Assembly: GCF_003815915.1 (NCBI RefSeq)
Contig: NZ_CP033929.1
Location: 2,852,001 to 2,916,000, forward strand
Direction: 5' to 3'
DNA length: 64,000 nt
From: Chryseobacterium indoltheticum
Lineage (GTDB): Bacteria; Bacteroidota; Bacteroidia; Flavobacteriales; Weeksellaceae
The position numbers and the translations under genes were made by a program. Each line of letters begins with the position of its first letter. Position 1 is the first letter of the stretch. The notes beneath the pieces were generated by a model. That model saw nothing but the letters and a program-made list of their open reading frames with translations, was not told the origin of the DNA and did no database searches. Positions 9,119-17,954 of this stretch are shown here, piece after piece.

Positions 9119-10240
9119 ATGCATCAATTTACAATAGGAATAGAAGAAGAATATCAGATCATCGATGTTGAAAGCCGCGATTTAATCTCTCATGTTTCAA
9201 AAATCATTGAAGGCGGAAAGGCTGTTTTAAGTGAAAATTTAAAACACGAAATGCACGAATCAATGATTGAAATGGAAACAGGAATCTGTCAAAACATTCA
9301 GGAAGCTCAGGCTGAACTCACCAATCTAAGAAGACATCTTATCAATACAGCCCATGAACAGGGGCTTCGTGTTTCCGGTGGTGGAACTCATCCTTTTTCA
9401 AACTGGGAACACAATACCATTACAAACGGCGAACGTTATAACAAAATTGTAGACGATATGGGCGATGTTGCCCGTGGAAATCTTATTTTTGGATTGCATG
9501 TTCATATCGGAATTCCCAATCGTGAAGAAGGCGTGAGAATACAGAATGTCATGCGTTATTTTCTGCCACATGTTTATGCGCTTTCCGTAAATTCACCTTT
9601 TTGGATCGGCAGAAGTACAGGTTTTAAATCTTACAGACAGGAAATTTTCGTAAAATTCCCAAGAACCGGAATTCCTAGTTATTTTAATTCTTTAGCAGAG
9701 TTTGACAGTTATGTTGATCTTTTGGTAAAAACTGGAACTATTGATAATGCCAAAAAAATATGGTGGGATCTGCGTGTTCATCCGTTTTATCCTACTATTG
9801 AATTCAGAATTTGTGATATGCCTTTAAGAATTGAAGAAACAGTTTGTCTTGCGGCGATTATGCAAAGCTTAGTAGCTAAAATCTATAAACTGCATCAGCA
9901 AAATTTAAGTTTCAGAAGCTACAGAAGACTCTTACTTAACGAAAATAAATGGCGTGCTTCCAGAGATGGGGTTCATTCTAAACTGATTGATTTTGGTAAA
10001 GAAGAATCGGTGCCTTATCCTGATCTTTTAAAGGAACTTTTAGAGTTTATTGATGATGTGGTTGATGATTTGGGATGCAGAAAAGAAGTAGAATATGCCT
10101 GGAAAATTCTGGAAAACGGAACGGGTGCAGATCGACAATTGGCAGTCTATAAAGAAACCGGAGATTTGAAGAAAGTCGTTGATTATATGATATCTGAAAC
10201 AGAATATGGCATTACGCACGGTGAATTTGCTTCATTATAA
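9119..10240 (+). CDS. YbdK-type carboxylate-amine ligase (GCS2 family)
   Basis: Member of the glutamate-cysteine-ligase 2 family (glutamine-synthetase-like fold), which forms gamma-glutamyl or other amide bonds using ATP. 373 aa, the usual family length. The N-terminus has the hallmark acidic metal site GIEEEYQIID. Further conserved stretches are GGGTHPF (about 80-86), GLHVHIGIP and DLRVHPFYPTIEFRICDMP. E. coli YbdK has weak glutamate-cysteine ligase activity in vitro and an unknown true role. Here it lies between two ATP-grasp ligases and a glutamine amidotransferase. The shared context suggests one amino-acid-derived product made in several ligation steps (inference). Confidence 0.9.
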   Translation: MHQFTIGIEEEYQIIDVESRDLISHVSKIIEGGKAVLSENLKHEMHESMIEMETGICQNIQEAQAELTNLRRHLINTAHEQGLRVSGGGTHPFSNWEHNTITNGERYNKIVDDMGDVARGNLIFGLHVHIGIPNREEGVRIQNVMRYFLPHVYALSVNSPFWIGRSTGFKSYRQEIFVKFPRTGIPSYFNSLAEFDSYVDLLVKTGTIDNAKKIWWDLRVHPFYPTIEFRICDMPLRIEETVCLAAIMQSLVAKIYKLHQQNLSFRSYRRLLLNENKWRASRDGVHSKLIDFGKEESVPYPDLLKELLEFIDDVVDDLGCRKEVEYAWKILENGTGADRQLAVYKETGDLKKVVDYMISETEYGITHGEFASL

Positions 10241-10245
10241 ATTCA

Positions 10246-10253
10246 TAACTTTG
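10246..10253 (+). promoter_or_regulatory. Possible Bacteroidetes -7 box TAACTTTG
   Basis: Exact match to TAnnTTTG in the 29-bp gap before the amidotransferase gene. It would give a leader of about 15 nt or less, so this gene could have its own promoter within the cluster. No convincing -33 TTG was found at the expected distance. Confidence 0.35.
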
Positions 10254-10269
10254 CAGAAATTATGAAGTT

Positions 10270-11103
10270 ATGAAAGATGTAAGAATTGCTTTGCTGGATA
10301 TGAATAACAATCAGGCGAATCAAGGTTTTAAAAATATTAAAGAAATTTCTGAGAATTTTAAGAAGCAATCAGACGAAAATATAAGCATTACAGGTTTTGA
10401 TGTAAGATATAAAAACGAAATTCCAAACATTGAAGATTTTGACATATTCATTTCTTCCGGCGGACCGGGAAATCCGCACCGTGAAGGTTTTGAATGGGAA
10501 CAAAAATTTGCAGATTTTTTGGATGCTGTTTATGAATATAACAATCATAATGAGACAAAAAAATATCTTTTTCTGATTTGTCATTCTTTTCAATTGGCGA
10601 GTATTCATTGGAATTTAGGAAATATCTGTAAAAGAAAATCTTACTCTTTTGGAGTGCAGCCAATTCATAAAACAGAAGAAGGCAAAGAGGAATTTTTATT
10701 CAGAAACTTACCAGATCCTTTTTATGCGGTAGATTCCAGAGCATACCAGTTTATTGAACCTAATGTGGAGCGTTTTGAAGAATTGGAAATGAAAATGGTG
10801 GCGATTGAAAAATCTCGTCCTCATATTGATCTGGAACGGGCAATTATGGCAGTTCGTTTTTCTAATGAAATTTTCGGAACACAGTTTCATCCTGAAGCCA
10901 ATCCTGACGGAATGATTGAAAATCTGAAAGACGAAAAAAATAAAGAAGCGATGATTGAAAATTACGGTATGGAAAAATATCTGGAAACCGTAGACCGAAT
11001 TAATGACGAGGATAAAATAGTTCTTACACAATCTCAAATTTTACCTCGCTTTTTGAGCGATGCTAAAAAAAATATTTTGAAACAAAAGAAGGCAACAGCC
11101 TAA
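10270..11103 (+). CDS. Class I glutamine amidotransferase-like protein
   Basis: 277 aa. The class I GATase triad can be placed: C104 in LICHSFQLAS, and H207 and E209 in FGTQFHPEA. An oxyanion-type SSGGPGNP segment lies at 62-69. The usual GxCxGxQ elbow is altered (ICHSFQ), so it may be a peptidase or gamma-glutamyl hydrolase variant rather than an ammonia donor. Two ATGs, at 10262 and 10270, precede the reading frame; only 10270 is in frame. The residues after about 215 form a charged helical tail. It ends the tightly spaced part of the cluster and is followed by a strong terminator, so it could liberate ammonia for, or trim, the product of the upstream ligases. Confidence 0.8.
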   Translation: MKDVRIALLDMNNNQANQGFKNIKEISENFKKQSDENISITGFDVRYKNEIPNIEDFDIFISSGGPGNPHREGFEWEQKFADFLDAVYEYNNHNETKKYLFLICHSFQLASIHWNLGNICKRKSYSFGVQPIHKTEEGKEEFLFRNLPDPFYAVDSRAYQFIEPNVERFEELEMKMVAIEKSRPHIDLERAIMAVRFSNEIFGTQFHPEANPDGMIENLKDEKNKEAMIENYGMEKYLETVDRINDEDKIVLTQSQILPRFLSDAKKNILKQKKATA

Positions 11104-11126
11104 TAAAAAATTCAAATAAAAACAAT

Positions 11127-11156
11127 TAAAATCGAGCATTAATGCTCGATTTTTTA
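11127..11156 (+). terminator. Rho-independent terminator
   Basis: Perfect inverted repeat AAAATCGAGCATT/AATGCTCGATTTT followed by T-run, 24 nt after the amidotransferase stop. It closes the ATP-grasp/YbdK/GATase transcript and separates it from the next gene. Confidence 0.85.
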
Positions 11157-11176
11157 AATCACAAAAAGAAAAAAAT

Positions 11177-12361
11177 ATGATCCCGAAATACAGAAAACAG
11201 TTTAACGAAGAATTCAGCAGCGAAAAGTACGATCAGCTTCAATCAATATTAAAAGAAAAAAGCGGCCTATTGCCAACATTCAGATTGTCTGAAAGTCCTA
11301 TTTTTTTAACTCAACAATTCAAAGAAAAATTAGTTTCCGCAAGTGAAAGTATTATTGATCAGATTAAAAATTTTCCTGAAGGAACTTTAGAAAATTCAAT
11401 TCCGGAAAACTGTAAAGTTCCCAATGATACCAAACAGCCTCATTTTTTTACCATAGATTTTGGAATCTGCAGAAATGAAAACGGAAAAATAGAACCTCAG
11501 CTTATAGAATTACAGGCTTTTCCTTCGTTGTATGCGTTTCAGAATGTTTATGAAGATACTTTTTGTGAAGTTTATCCTTTCTTAAATCAATTGAGAAACA
11601 ATATTTCGGATGAAGATTATCAAAAGCATTTATATGAACTGATCGTTGGTAAAGAAAATCCCGAAAACGTTATTTTACTTGAAATTTATCCTGAAAAACA
11701 GAAAACTGCAATTGATTTTGCTTTAACCGAAAAACTTTTGGGCATAAAAACAGTTTGTCTTACAAAAGTAAAAAAGCAGGGAAACCAATTATTTTATGAA
11801 CATAATGGAAAACTGATCAGAATTAAAAGAATTTATAACCGTGTTATTTTTGATGAACTTGATAAAATTCCTGATCTAAAAACTGAATTTAATTTCCGTG
11901 AAGAAGCCGATGTAGAATGGGTTACTCATCCGAATTGGTTTTTCAAGATTTCTAAATATATTCTGCCTTTACTTAAGCACGAATTTGTTCCGAAAAGCTA
12001 TTTTCTACACGAATTCCCCGAAAATGAAAGCCTTGAAAATTTTGTTTTGAAGCCTCTGTTTTCTTTTGCAGGAAGCGGCGTGAATTTAAATCCAACAAAA
12101 GAAATTACTGATGCTATTTTAGATAAAGAAAATTATATCTTGCAGCGAAAAGTAAATTACGAACCTATTTTTGAAGATATCAACGGAGATTTTTCAAGAG
12201 CAGAAATCCGTTTACTTTATATCTGGAAAGAAAATGAAGAGCGACCTATTTTACTTCAAAACCTTTCAAGAATGACTAAAGCTGCAATGGTAAATGTAGA
12301 TTTTAATAAAAAAGATGCAATTTGGATTGGCAGTTCTCATGCCTTTTTTGGGGAAGAATAA
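11177..12361 (+). CDS. Hypothetical ATP-grasp-like protein
   Basis: 394 aa, no signal peptide. The C-terminal half has features of an ATP-grasp fold: a FVLKPLFSFAGSGVNL segment near residue 290 (Lys plus Gly-rich loop) and, about 40 residues on, FSRAEIRLLYIW, where Glu and Arg could bind metal and phosphate. An earlier stretch, PQLIELQAFPSLYAFQ (E111), has an acidic pair after a hydrophobic strand. Overall layout is closest to glutathionylspermidine-synthase-like ATP-grasp proteins, but I cannot prove membership. It stands after a terminator and so may be separately transcribed, yet keeps the strand and theme of the ligase cluster. Confidence 0.6.
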   Translation: MIPKYRKQFNEEFSSEKYDQLQSILKEKSGLLPTFRLSESPIFLTQQFKEKLVSASESIIDQIKNFPEGTLENSIPENCKVPNDTKQPHFFTIDFGICRNENGKIEPQLIELQAFPSLYAFQNVYEDTFCEVYPFLNQLRNNISDEDYQKHLYELIVGKENPENVILLEIYPEKQKTAIDFALTEKLLGIKTVCLTKVKKQGNQLFYEHNGKLIRIKRIYNRVIFDELDKIPDLKTEFNFREEADVEWVTHPNWFFKISKYILPLLKHEFVPKSYFLHEFPENESLENFVLKPLFSFAGSGVNLNPTKEITDAILDKENYILQRKVNYEPIFEDINGDFSRAEIRLLYIWKENEERPILLQNLSRMTKAAMVNVDFNKKDAIWIGSSHAFFGEE

Positions 12362-12379
12362 AAACATCTGATTTGATCT

Positions 12380-13141
12380 ATGAAAATCTTATTACCGCTA
12401 TCTATATTGATCAGCAATTTGTTTTTTGGACAATATCATGTTCCTCATTTTAATATAACCAAATTTATTAATGATGGTGGTATTTCAAAAGAAATTTACA
12501 CCCAACAAAACGGGCAGCTGAAACTAAACGAAAAATATTCTTTTGATAAATATTCAAATACGATAAAAGTAACTTTAGATCAAGATATGAATAATGGTAG
12601 TTCTTTAATAGGTTTAGATTATATTTTAGATAATGAAAACAGGATTTCAGAAGAAAAAAACCATTTCAAAGACAATCAGTTAAATGAAAAATTCACACAA
12701 ATTATAAAATATAGATACACGAAGTCCTCAAAACAACTTTCATATTATGATTATAATAATAAAGTTTATCTAAAAACATTTTTTTTCTACAACGATAAAG
12801 ATGAAGTGGTAGAAAGCATTACACTTTCTAATGATGATCTTATTTTACATGAACGAACAATTAATTACAAATTAGATAAATATGAAATAAGTGAGACAGA
12901 AAAATTTACTTTTCCAAAATATAAAACCGTCACAAAAAGAGAACTTGATAAAAATGGATTTTCCATTTATACTGAATCAAAAATAGATATTTATTCAGCT
13001 CCCAAGCAATATATGTCCGACGTAGTTTTATATTTTGAAAACGAAATAGATCAAAAAGGTAATCTTTCTAAAAAATATGCAATTTATGGTCAAAAGAAAG
13101 AACTTATACAAGAAGTCATTACGCAATATTTATCTCAATAA
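12380..13141 (+). CDS. Secreted hypothetical protein
   Basis: 253 aa with a signal peptide (MKILLPLSILISNLFFG, cleavage likely after residue 17 or 18) and no further membrane helix. The mature part is rich in Lys, Asp, Asn and Tyr with alternating strand-like segments (SFDKYSNTIKVTLDQDMN, ILDNENRISEEKNHFKDN). It resembles the extracellular or periplasmic beta-repeat proteins common in Flavobacteriia. It starts 18 nt after the ATP-grasp-like gene and could be co-transcribed. No catalytic motif seen; function unknown. Confidence 0.65.
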   Translation: MKILLPLSILISNLFFGQYHVPHFNITKFINDGGISKEIYTQQNGQLKLNEKYSFDKYSNTIKVTLDQDMNNGSSLIGLDYILDNENRISEEKNHFKDNQLNEKFTQIIKYRYTKSSKQLSYYDYNNKVYLKTFFFYNDKDEVVESITLSNDDLILHERTINYKLDKYEISETEKFTFPKYKTVTKRELDKNGFSIYTESKIDIYSAPKQYMSDVVLYFENEIDQKGNLSKKYAIYGQKKELIQEVITQYLSQ

Positions 13142-13178
13142 AAAAGCGGTGAAGATTTAAATTTTCACCGCTTTTTTT
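13142..13178. terminator. Bidirectional terminator
   Basis: Stem AAAGCGGTGAA / TTCACCGCTTT with flanking A- and T-runs between two convergent genes (secreted protein at 12380 and cphA). Confidence 0.85.
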
Positions 13179-13196
13179 ATTTATTTTGATAAAATT

Positions 13197-15824
13197 CTAG
13201 ATCCTGTCATCCTCAAGTAATTCTCTCGCCTGATAATCCTGAACAAGGTCGATCGCATTAGAAATTACATCACTTAAGGCAGTGATAAAAGTTCCCTCTT
13301 CTGCCATTCCCATTGCGTGTTTCAACGCATCAATTTCTTTAGGAATTGTCTCGTAGCTTACATCTCTTCCCGAAGATTGCATTCCGTCTATAATCAAACC
13401 ATTGATTTCTTCTTCTGTTCTTCCACGAAGGTGTTTTTCATTTCTGATAATAATATGATCAAACATTCTTCCGGCAATTTTTCCGCATAATCTGATATCT
13501 TCATCTCTTCTGTCTCCCACACCGGAAATTATTCCTATTTTCTTGGTAGATTCTACATTTTTAAGATAATCTTCAATCGCTTCGTAGCCTGCAGGATTGT
13601 GTGCAAAATCAATTAAAACTTTAAAGTTTTTGAATTTAAATACATTCAGTCTTCCCGGAGTAAGCTGTGCACTTGGAATAAATGTACGTAGTGAATTGGA
13701 AATATCTTCAATCCCAAAACCATAAAGATAACAAGCCAAACTCGCTGCCAAAACATTATCGATCATGAATTTTGCTTTCCCTTCCATTGTAATCGGGAAA
13801 TCTTTTACTTTGCCGATTCTGATTTTCCAGTCACCTTTTTTAATGGTTACAAAACCTTCTTCATAAACACAGGTTATGCGGCCTTCTTTAGCGAACTTTT
13901 TGATGTATTCGTTATTTTCGTCCAAACTAAAAATCGCGACATTACTCGGTAAGTCATTGATGATTCTCATTGAATACTCATCTTCAGCATTCAAAACACT
14001 CCATCCGTTTTTCTTTACGCTATCTAATACAACTCTTTTTACTTTGGTAAGATCTTTCAGATTGTGAATATCATTCATTCCCAAATGATCTTCTTTAATA
14101 TTGGTTAAAACGCCGATATCACATTGAGAAAACCCTAATCCTGAGCGGAGAATTCCACCACGGGCAGTTTCCAGAACAGCAAATTCTACAGTTGGATCTT
14201 TTAGGATAAATTCAGCTGAAACAGGTCCGGTAGTATCTCCTTTCGTCAACATCGTATTCTGAATATAAATTCCGTCGGATGTTGTAAAACCTACTCTGTA
14301 GCCGTTATTTTTAACGATATGGGAAATTAATCTTGTGGTTGTCGTTTTACCATTGGTTCCCGTAACTGCAATAATCGGAATGGTAAACGGTTTACCTTGC
14401 GGATACAGCATATCGACAACCGGAGCAGCAACATTTCTCGGAAGACCTTCGCTCGGCGCCAAATGCATTCTGAAACCAGGTGCTGCATTTACTTCAATGA
14501 TCGCTCCACCACTTTCTTTCAAAGGCTGGGTAAGATTTTCTGCCATAATATCAATTCCGCAGACATCTAAACCAATGATCTTTGAAATTCTTTCTGCCAT
14601 TGTAATATTTTCAGGATGTACCATATCGGTTACATCAATAGAAGTACCGCCTGTAGAAAGATTAGCGGTAGATTTCAGATAAACCACTTCTCCTCTTTGA
14701 GGAACCGTTTCTAAAGTATATTGAAGTTTTTCAAGTAATTCTAAAGTATCTTTATCAACCGTAATTTCGGTCAAGACATTTTCGTGGCCATATCCTCTTC
14801 TCGTATCTTGATTTTCTTTTTCAATTAGTTTCTCAAGATTAGACTCACCATCACCCACAACATGAGCAGGAACTCTTCTCGCTGCAGCAACCATTTTATT
14901 ATTGATTACCAAAACTCTGAAGTCGTATCCGGTAATGTATTTTTCAACAATTACTTTTTTCGAGTATTTCTGAGCGTGCTCTAACCCCGTTACCGATGAA
15001 ACCCAATCATTAACATTAATTGATGAACCTTTTCCGTGATTTCCGTCTAAAGGTTTGATCACAATTGGATAGCCTATTTTTTTAATAACATTTTTAAGTT
15101 CTTCCTCATCTACAATTAAATCTCCCATCGGAACAGGAATCGCAGCATCATGAAGCATTCTTTTTGTCAGTTCTTTATTACATGCGATATCTACAGCAAT
15201 CGAGCTTGTATTTCCTGTAATTGTCGCCTGAAACCTTTGCTGATTAACACCGTAACCTAGCTGCACCAAAGAGTTGCTTCCCAATCTTATCCAAGGGATT
15301 TTTCTTGAAACCGCCTCTTCAACGATACTTCCTGTAGAAGGTCCCAATCTTACACGTTCTCTGATCTCTTTCAGCTTCTGAATACAAGCATTGATATCGT
15401 ATTCTTTATTTTCAATTAAAGCTAAAGCAATTTCTACCGCTTGTTCAGCAGCATAAATTCCGGCATTTTCTTCGATATAATCAAACACTACATTATAAAC
15501 TCCGGGAGTTTTTGTCTCACGGGTACGCCCAAAGCCGGTTTCCATACCCGCCAAAGTCTGAATTTCTAAAGCGATATGCTCGATCACATGCCCCATCCAG
15601 GTACCGGTTTCTATTCTATGAAAAAAACCTCCTCTTATACCTTCAGAACAACGGTGACTAATGAGTGACGGCATAAGCTGTTCTATCCTTTCACGAAAAC
15701 CTTCAATTTTATTTGTAGGGAAATTTTCCATTTCCTCCAGATCCAAACGCATCTGTATCAGCTTCTTTCTTCGTATACTCCAAATATTTGGACCACGCAA
15801 CGCCTGTATCTTCTCAATTTTCAT
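13197..15824 (-). CDS. cphA: Cyanophycin synthetase
   Basis: Polymerises Asp into a poly-Asp backbone and attaches Arg to each side chain, using two ATP-dependent sites in one protein. 875 aa, typical of CphA1. The N-terminal domain (1-160) contains GLxxxHRCSEG- and WMGHVIEHIALE-type segments. The ATP-grasp module follows (about 165-480), with LGYGVNQQRFQATITGN (189-205), the ATP-binding segment IKPLDGNHGKGSS (256-268) and IIEVNAAPGFRMHLAPS. The MurE-like module (480-875) has the P-loop GTNGKTTTT (489-497). Both catalytic halves look intact, so a working synthetase is expected. It is divergent from cphB across a 189-bp promoter region. Cyanophycin genes outside cyanobacteria are known but patchy. 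Confidence 0.93.
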   Translation of the reverse strand: MKIEKIQALRGPNIWSIRRKKLIQMRLDLEEMENFPTNKIEGFRERIEQLMPSLISHRCSEGIRGGFFHRIETGTWMGHVIEHIALEIQTLAGMETGFGRTRETKTPGVYNVVFDYIEENAGIYAAEQAVEIALALIENKEYDINACIQKLKEIRERVRLGPSTGSIVEEAVSRKIPWIRLGSNSLVQLGYGVNQQRFQATITGNTSSIAVDIACNKELTKRMLHDAAIPVPMGDLIVDEEELKNVIKKIGYPIVIKPLDGNHGKGSSINVNDWVSSVTGLEHAQKYSKKVIVEKYITGYDFRVLVINNKMVAAARRVPAHVVGDGESNLEKLIEKENQDTRRGYGHENVLTEITVDKDTLELLEKLQYTLETVPQRGEVVYLKSTANLSTGGTSIDVTDMVHPENITMAERISKIIGLDVCGIDIMAENLTQPLKESGGAIIEVNAAPGFRMHLAPSEGLPRNVAAPVVDMLYPQGKPFTIPIIAVTGTNGKTTTTRLISHIVKNNGYRVGFTTSDGIYIQNTMLTKGDTTGPVSAEFILKDPTVEFAVLETARGGILRSGLGFSQCDIGVLTNIKEDHLGMNDIHNLKDLTKVKRVVLDSVKKNGWSVLNAEDEYSMRIINDLPSNVAIFSLDENNEYIKKFAKEGRITCVYEEGFVTIKKGDWKIRIGKVKDFPITMEGKAKFMIDNVLAASLACYLYGFGIEDISNSLRTFIPSAQLTPGRLNVFKFKNFKVLIDFAHNPAGYEAIEDYLKNVESTKKIGIISGVGDRRDEDIRLCGKIAGRMFDHIIIRNEKHLRGRTEEEINGLIIDGMQSSGRDVSYETIPKEIDALKHAMGMAEEGTFITALSDVISNAIDLVQDYQARELLEDDRI

Positions 15825-16008
15825 AGTTTAGCTATACCTTATTTTATTAATAAAAACATCTTTCTAAATCAAAGATAATGCAAAACCTCAAACAAAACCA
15901 TAGCGCTATTAAAGATTTATTAAAAAAATACACTTTCTGTAATTAATTATAAATCAAAGTAAATACGTTAAAAAGCGGTTTACATTTCATTAACAATTTA
16001 TTATTTTT

Positions 16009-16016
16009 TAAATTTG
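16009..16016 (+). promoter_or_regulatory. -7 box TAAATTTG of cphB
   Basis: Exact TAnnTTTG match ending 6 nt before the cphB start ATG at 16023. Bacteroidetes transcripts start a few bases after this box, so the cphB message would be leaderless or nearly so. No clear -33 element seen. Confidence 0.45.
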
Positions 16017-16022
16017 CAAGCT

Positions 16023-16907
16023 ATGAAACCTGTTGGAAAATTAATTATTATCGGTGGAGCTGTTAATAAAGGCAGTTTTTCTGAAACCGATTACGATCAG
16101 AATGTTGAAAAAAATCTTAACTTTTTTGAAAGAGGAATCTTAAGAAAAATCATTACTGAATCTAAGAATAAAGAAAACTCAGTTATCGAAGTCATTACTA
16201 CGGCTTCGCAGATCCCGCAAATAGTAGGTTCTGAATATAAAAAAGCTTTTGAATTTTTGGGAGCCAAAAATGTTAATATCCTTGATATTCACAACCGTGA
16301 AGAAGCCAATTCGGATGCTATTGTTGCAAGAGCAAATGCAGCCGATGTTGTCATGTTTACAGGCGGCGATCAACTAAGACTGACTTCTATTTTGGGAGGT
16401 ACAAGATTTCACGATGCTATTTTACTTAAATATCAGGAGCAGGATTTTATCTATTCCGGGACTTCAGCAGGAGCTGCTGCAGCTTCTGAAAATATGATTT
16501 ACCAAGGAAGCAGTTCTGAGGCTTTGTTGAAAGGTGAAATTAAAACCACACAAGGTTTAGGCTTAATCGATAATGTGATTGTAGATACGCATTTTGTGCA
16601 AAGAGGAAGAATCGGAAGACTTTTCCAGGCTGTGGTAAACAATCCGAGAACTTTAGGTATCGGGCTGGGTGAAGATACCGGACTTTTCATTCATAATGAT
16701 ACCATGACCGCTGTCGGATCTGGATTGGTAATTATCGTTGATGGAAGATTTATTAAAGACACCAATCTTACCAACATCAATTTAGGTGAGCCTATCTCAA
16801 TAGATAATCTTACCGTTCATGTCATGTCGATGAATGATCATTACGATTTGACGACAAGAAAACTGACGATAGAAAACTCTCAATTTAATCCGATACCTCA
16901 GACATAA
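16023..16907 (+). CDS. cphB: Cyanophycinase
   Basis: Serine peptidase (S51-like) that cuts cyanophycin into beta-Asp-Arg dipeptides. 294 aa from the ATG at 16023; an upstream in-frame TTG lies inside the probable -7 promoter box and is rejected. Features are LIIIGGAVNKG near the N-terminus, GGDQLRL, the nucleophile elbow YSGTSAGAAA with S148, and the conserved DTHFVQRGRIGRL segment that in CphB lines the substrate groove. No signal peptide, so it acts on intracellular granules. Divergent from cphA and followed 106 bp later by an isoaspartyl peptidase that would finish the degradation. Confidence 0.92.
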   Translation: MKPVGKLIIIGGAVNKGSFSETDYDQNVEKNLNFFERGILRKIITESKNKENSVIEVITTASQIPQIVGSEYKKAFEFLGAKNVNILDIHNREEANSDAIVARANAADVVMFTGGDQLRLTSILGGTRFHDAILLKYQEQDFIYSGTSAGAAAASENMIYQGSSSEALLKGEIKTTQGLGLIDNVIVDTHFVQRGRIGRLFQAVVNNPRTLGIGLGEDTGLFIHNDTMTAVGSGLVIIVDGRFIKDTNLTNINLGEPISIDNLTVHVMSMNDHYDLTTRKLTIENSQFNPIPQT

Positions 16908-16929
16908 AATAATTGATAATATAAATAAT

Positions 16930-16960
16930 AAATGATTTTGATTTGTAATTAAAATCATTT
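16930..16960 (+). other. Inverted repeat between cphB and iaaA
   Basis: Stem AAATGATTTT / AAAATCATTT with an 11-nt loop, 23 nt after cphB. There is no T-run after it, so it is a weak terminator candidate or an RNA-processing hairpin rather than a clear stop. Confidence 0.4.
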
Positions 16961-17013
16961 AGAATCGAAGATTTAGATCAATTATCATCTATCAATAATC
17001 AACTATCCTTTTT

Positions 17014-17856
17014 ATGAAAATCATTATCCACGGAGGTTTTTTCTCTGAAAGTGACCAAAGCAATGAAGTGAAAATTGCCAAACAAGATTCTTTAAAAAGC
17101 ATTGCTGAAAAAGCATATCAATATCTAGAAACCCATTCTGCGATCGATACTGTGGCTTACGCTGTTTCTCTTTTGGAAAATGATGAATTGTATAATGCTG
17201 GAATCGGTTCGCAAATTCAAAGTGACGGCGTTATCAGAATGAGTGCAGCATTGATGGATGGTGAAACTCAGAAAATGAGCGGTGTTATCAATATTCAGGA
17301 TGTGAAAAATCCGATTTTTGTAGCAAAGGAACTGATGAAAGAAGATGACAGAGTTTTAGGCGGAAACGGAGCTAAAATTTATGCTAACAATAACGGTTTT
17401 GAAAACTTCTCGACAGAGATTCCTCAAAGAAGAAAAGAATACGAAGCCAAACTAAATAATGGCGGAAAAGGAACTGTTGGTTGTGTTGCCATCGATAAGA
17501 ACGGAAAATTAGCCGTTGCCACTTCTACAGGAGGTAAAGGTTTTGAGATTCCGGGAAGAATTTCGGATTCTGCAACGGTAGCCGGAAATTACGCCAATGA
17601 ATTTTGTGCCGTAAGCTGCACCGGAGTTGGTGAAGATATTGTAAGCAATGCTACATCAGCGAAAATTGTAACCAGAGTGACAGACGGAATGAGCTTACAA
17701 GAAGCTTTTGACAAAACTTTTGCAGAGTTAAAAACCATCGATGGTTTTGCCGGAGCTATCGCCATTGATAAAAACGGAAATATTTATCATCAGGATTCTT
17801 ATCCTACCATGGTTTTTGCAAGTTTTGATGGAAATCAATTTGATATTTTCAAATAA
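17014..17856 (+). CDS. iaaA: Isoaspartyl peptidase / L-asparaginase (Ntn-hydrolase)
   Basis: Hydrolyses beta-aspartyl dipeptides, including the beta-Asp-Arg made by cyanophycinase, and may have asparaginase activity. 280 aa, single chain that self-cleaves before the catalytic Thr: T154 in GGKGTVGCVAID. Other family segments are IIIHGG (3-8), LYNAGIGS, GRISDSATVAGNYA and the ATSTGGKG loop. The family residues for glycine-rich substrate binding (TGVGED) are present. No signal peptide, so cytoplasmic. Location next to cphB gives the full route cyanophycin to dipeptide to Asp plus Arg. Short for the family (about 300-340 in plants and E. coli) but within bacterial range. Confidence 0.88.
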   Translation: MKIIIHGGFFSESDQSNEVKIAKQDSLKSIAEKAYQYLETHSAIDTVAYAVSLLENDELYNAGIGSQIQSDGVIRMSAALMDGETQKMSGVINIQDVKNPIFVAKELMKEDDRVLGGNGAKIYANNNGFENFSTEIPQRRKEYEAKLNNGGKGTVGCVAIDKNGKLAVATSTGGKGFEIPGRISDSATVAGNYANEFCAVSCTGVGEDIVSNATSAKIVTRVTDGMSLQEAFDKTFAELKTIDGFAGAIAIDKNGNIYHQDSYPTMVFASFDGNQFDIFK

Positions 17857-17954
17857 TTTTAACATATTTTTATTAGTCCCGAAAAATTTTTGGCACACAT
17901 TTTACATAGTTATTAATAACAAATTTAATATTATAACTTTTAAAATCAGAAATC

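Noticed and set aside
14335..14682. 115-codon plus-strand frame inside cphA
   Set aside because: Antisense shadow; it lacks any motif and the opposite strand encodes a clear CphA domain.
16014..16022. TTG start of cyanophycinase
   Set aside because: It lies within the probable -7 promoter box; the ATG at 16023 fits the family N-terminus.
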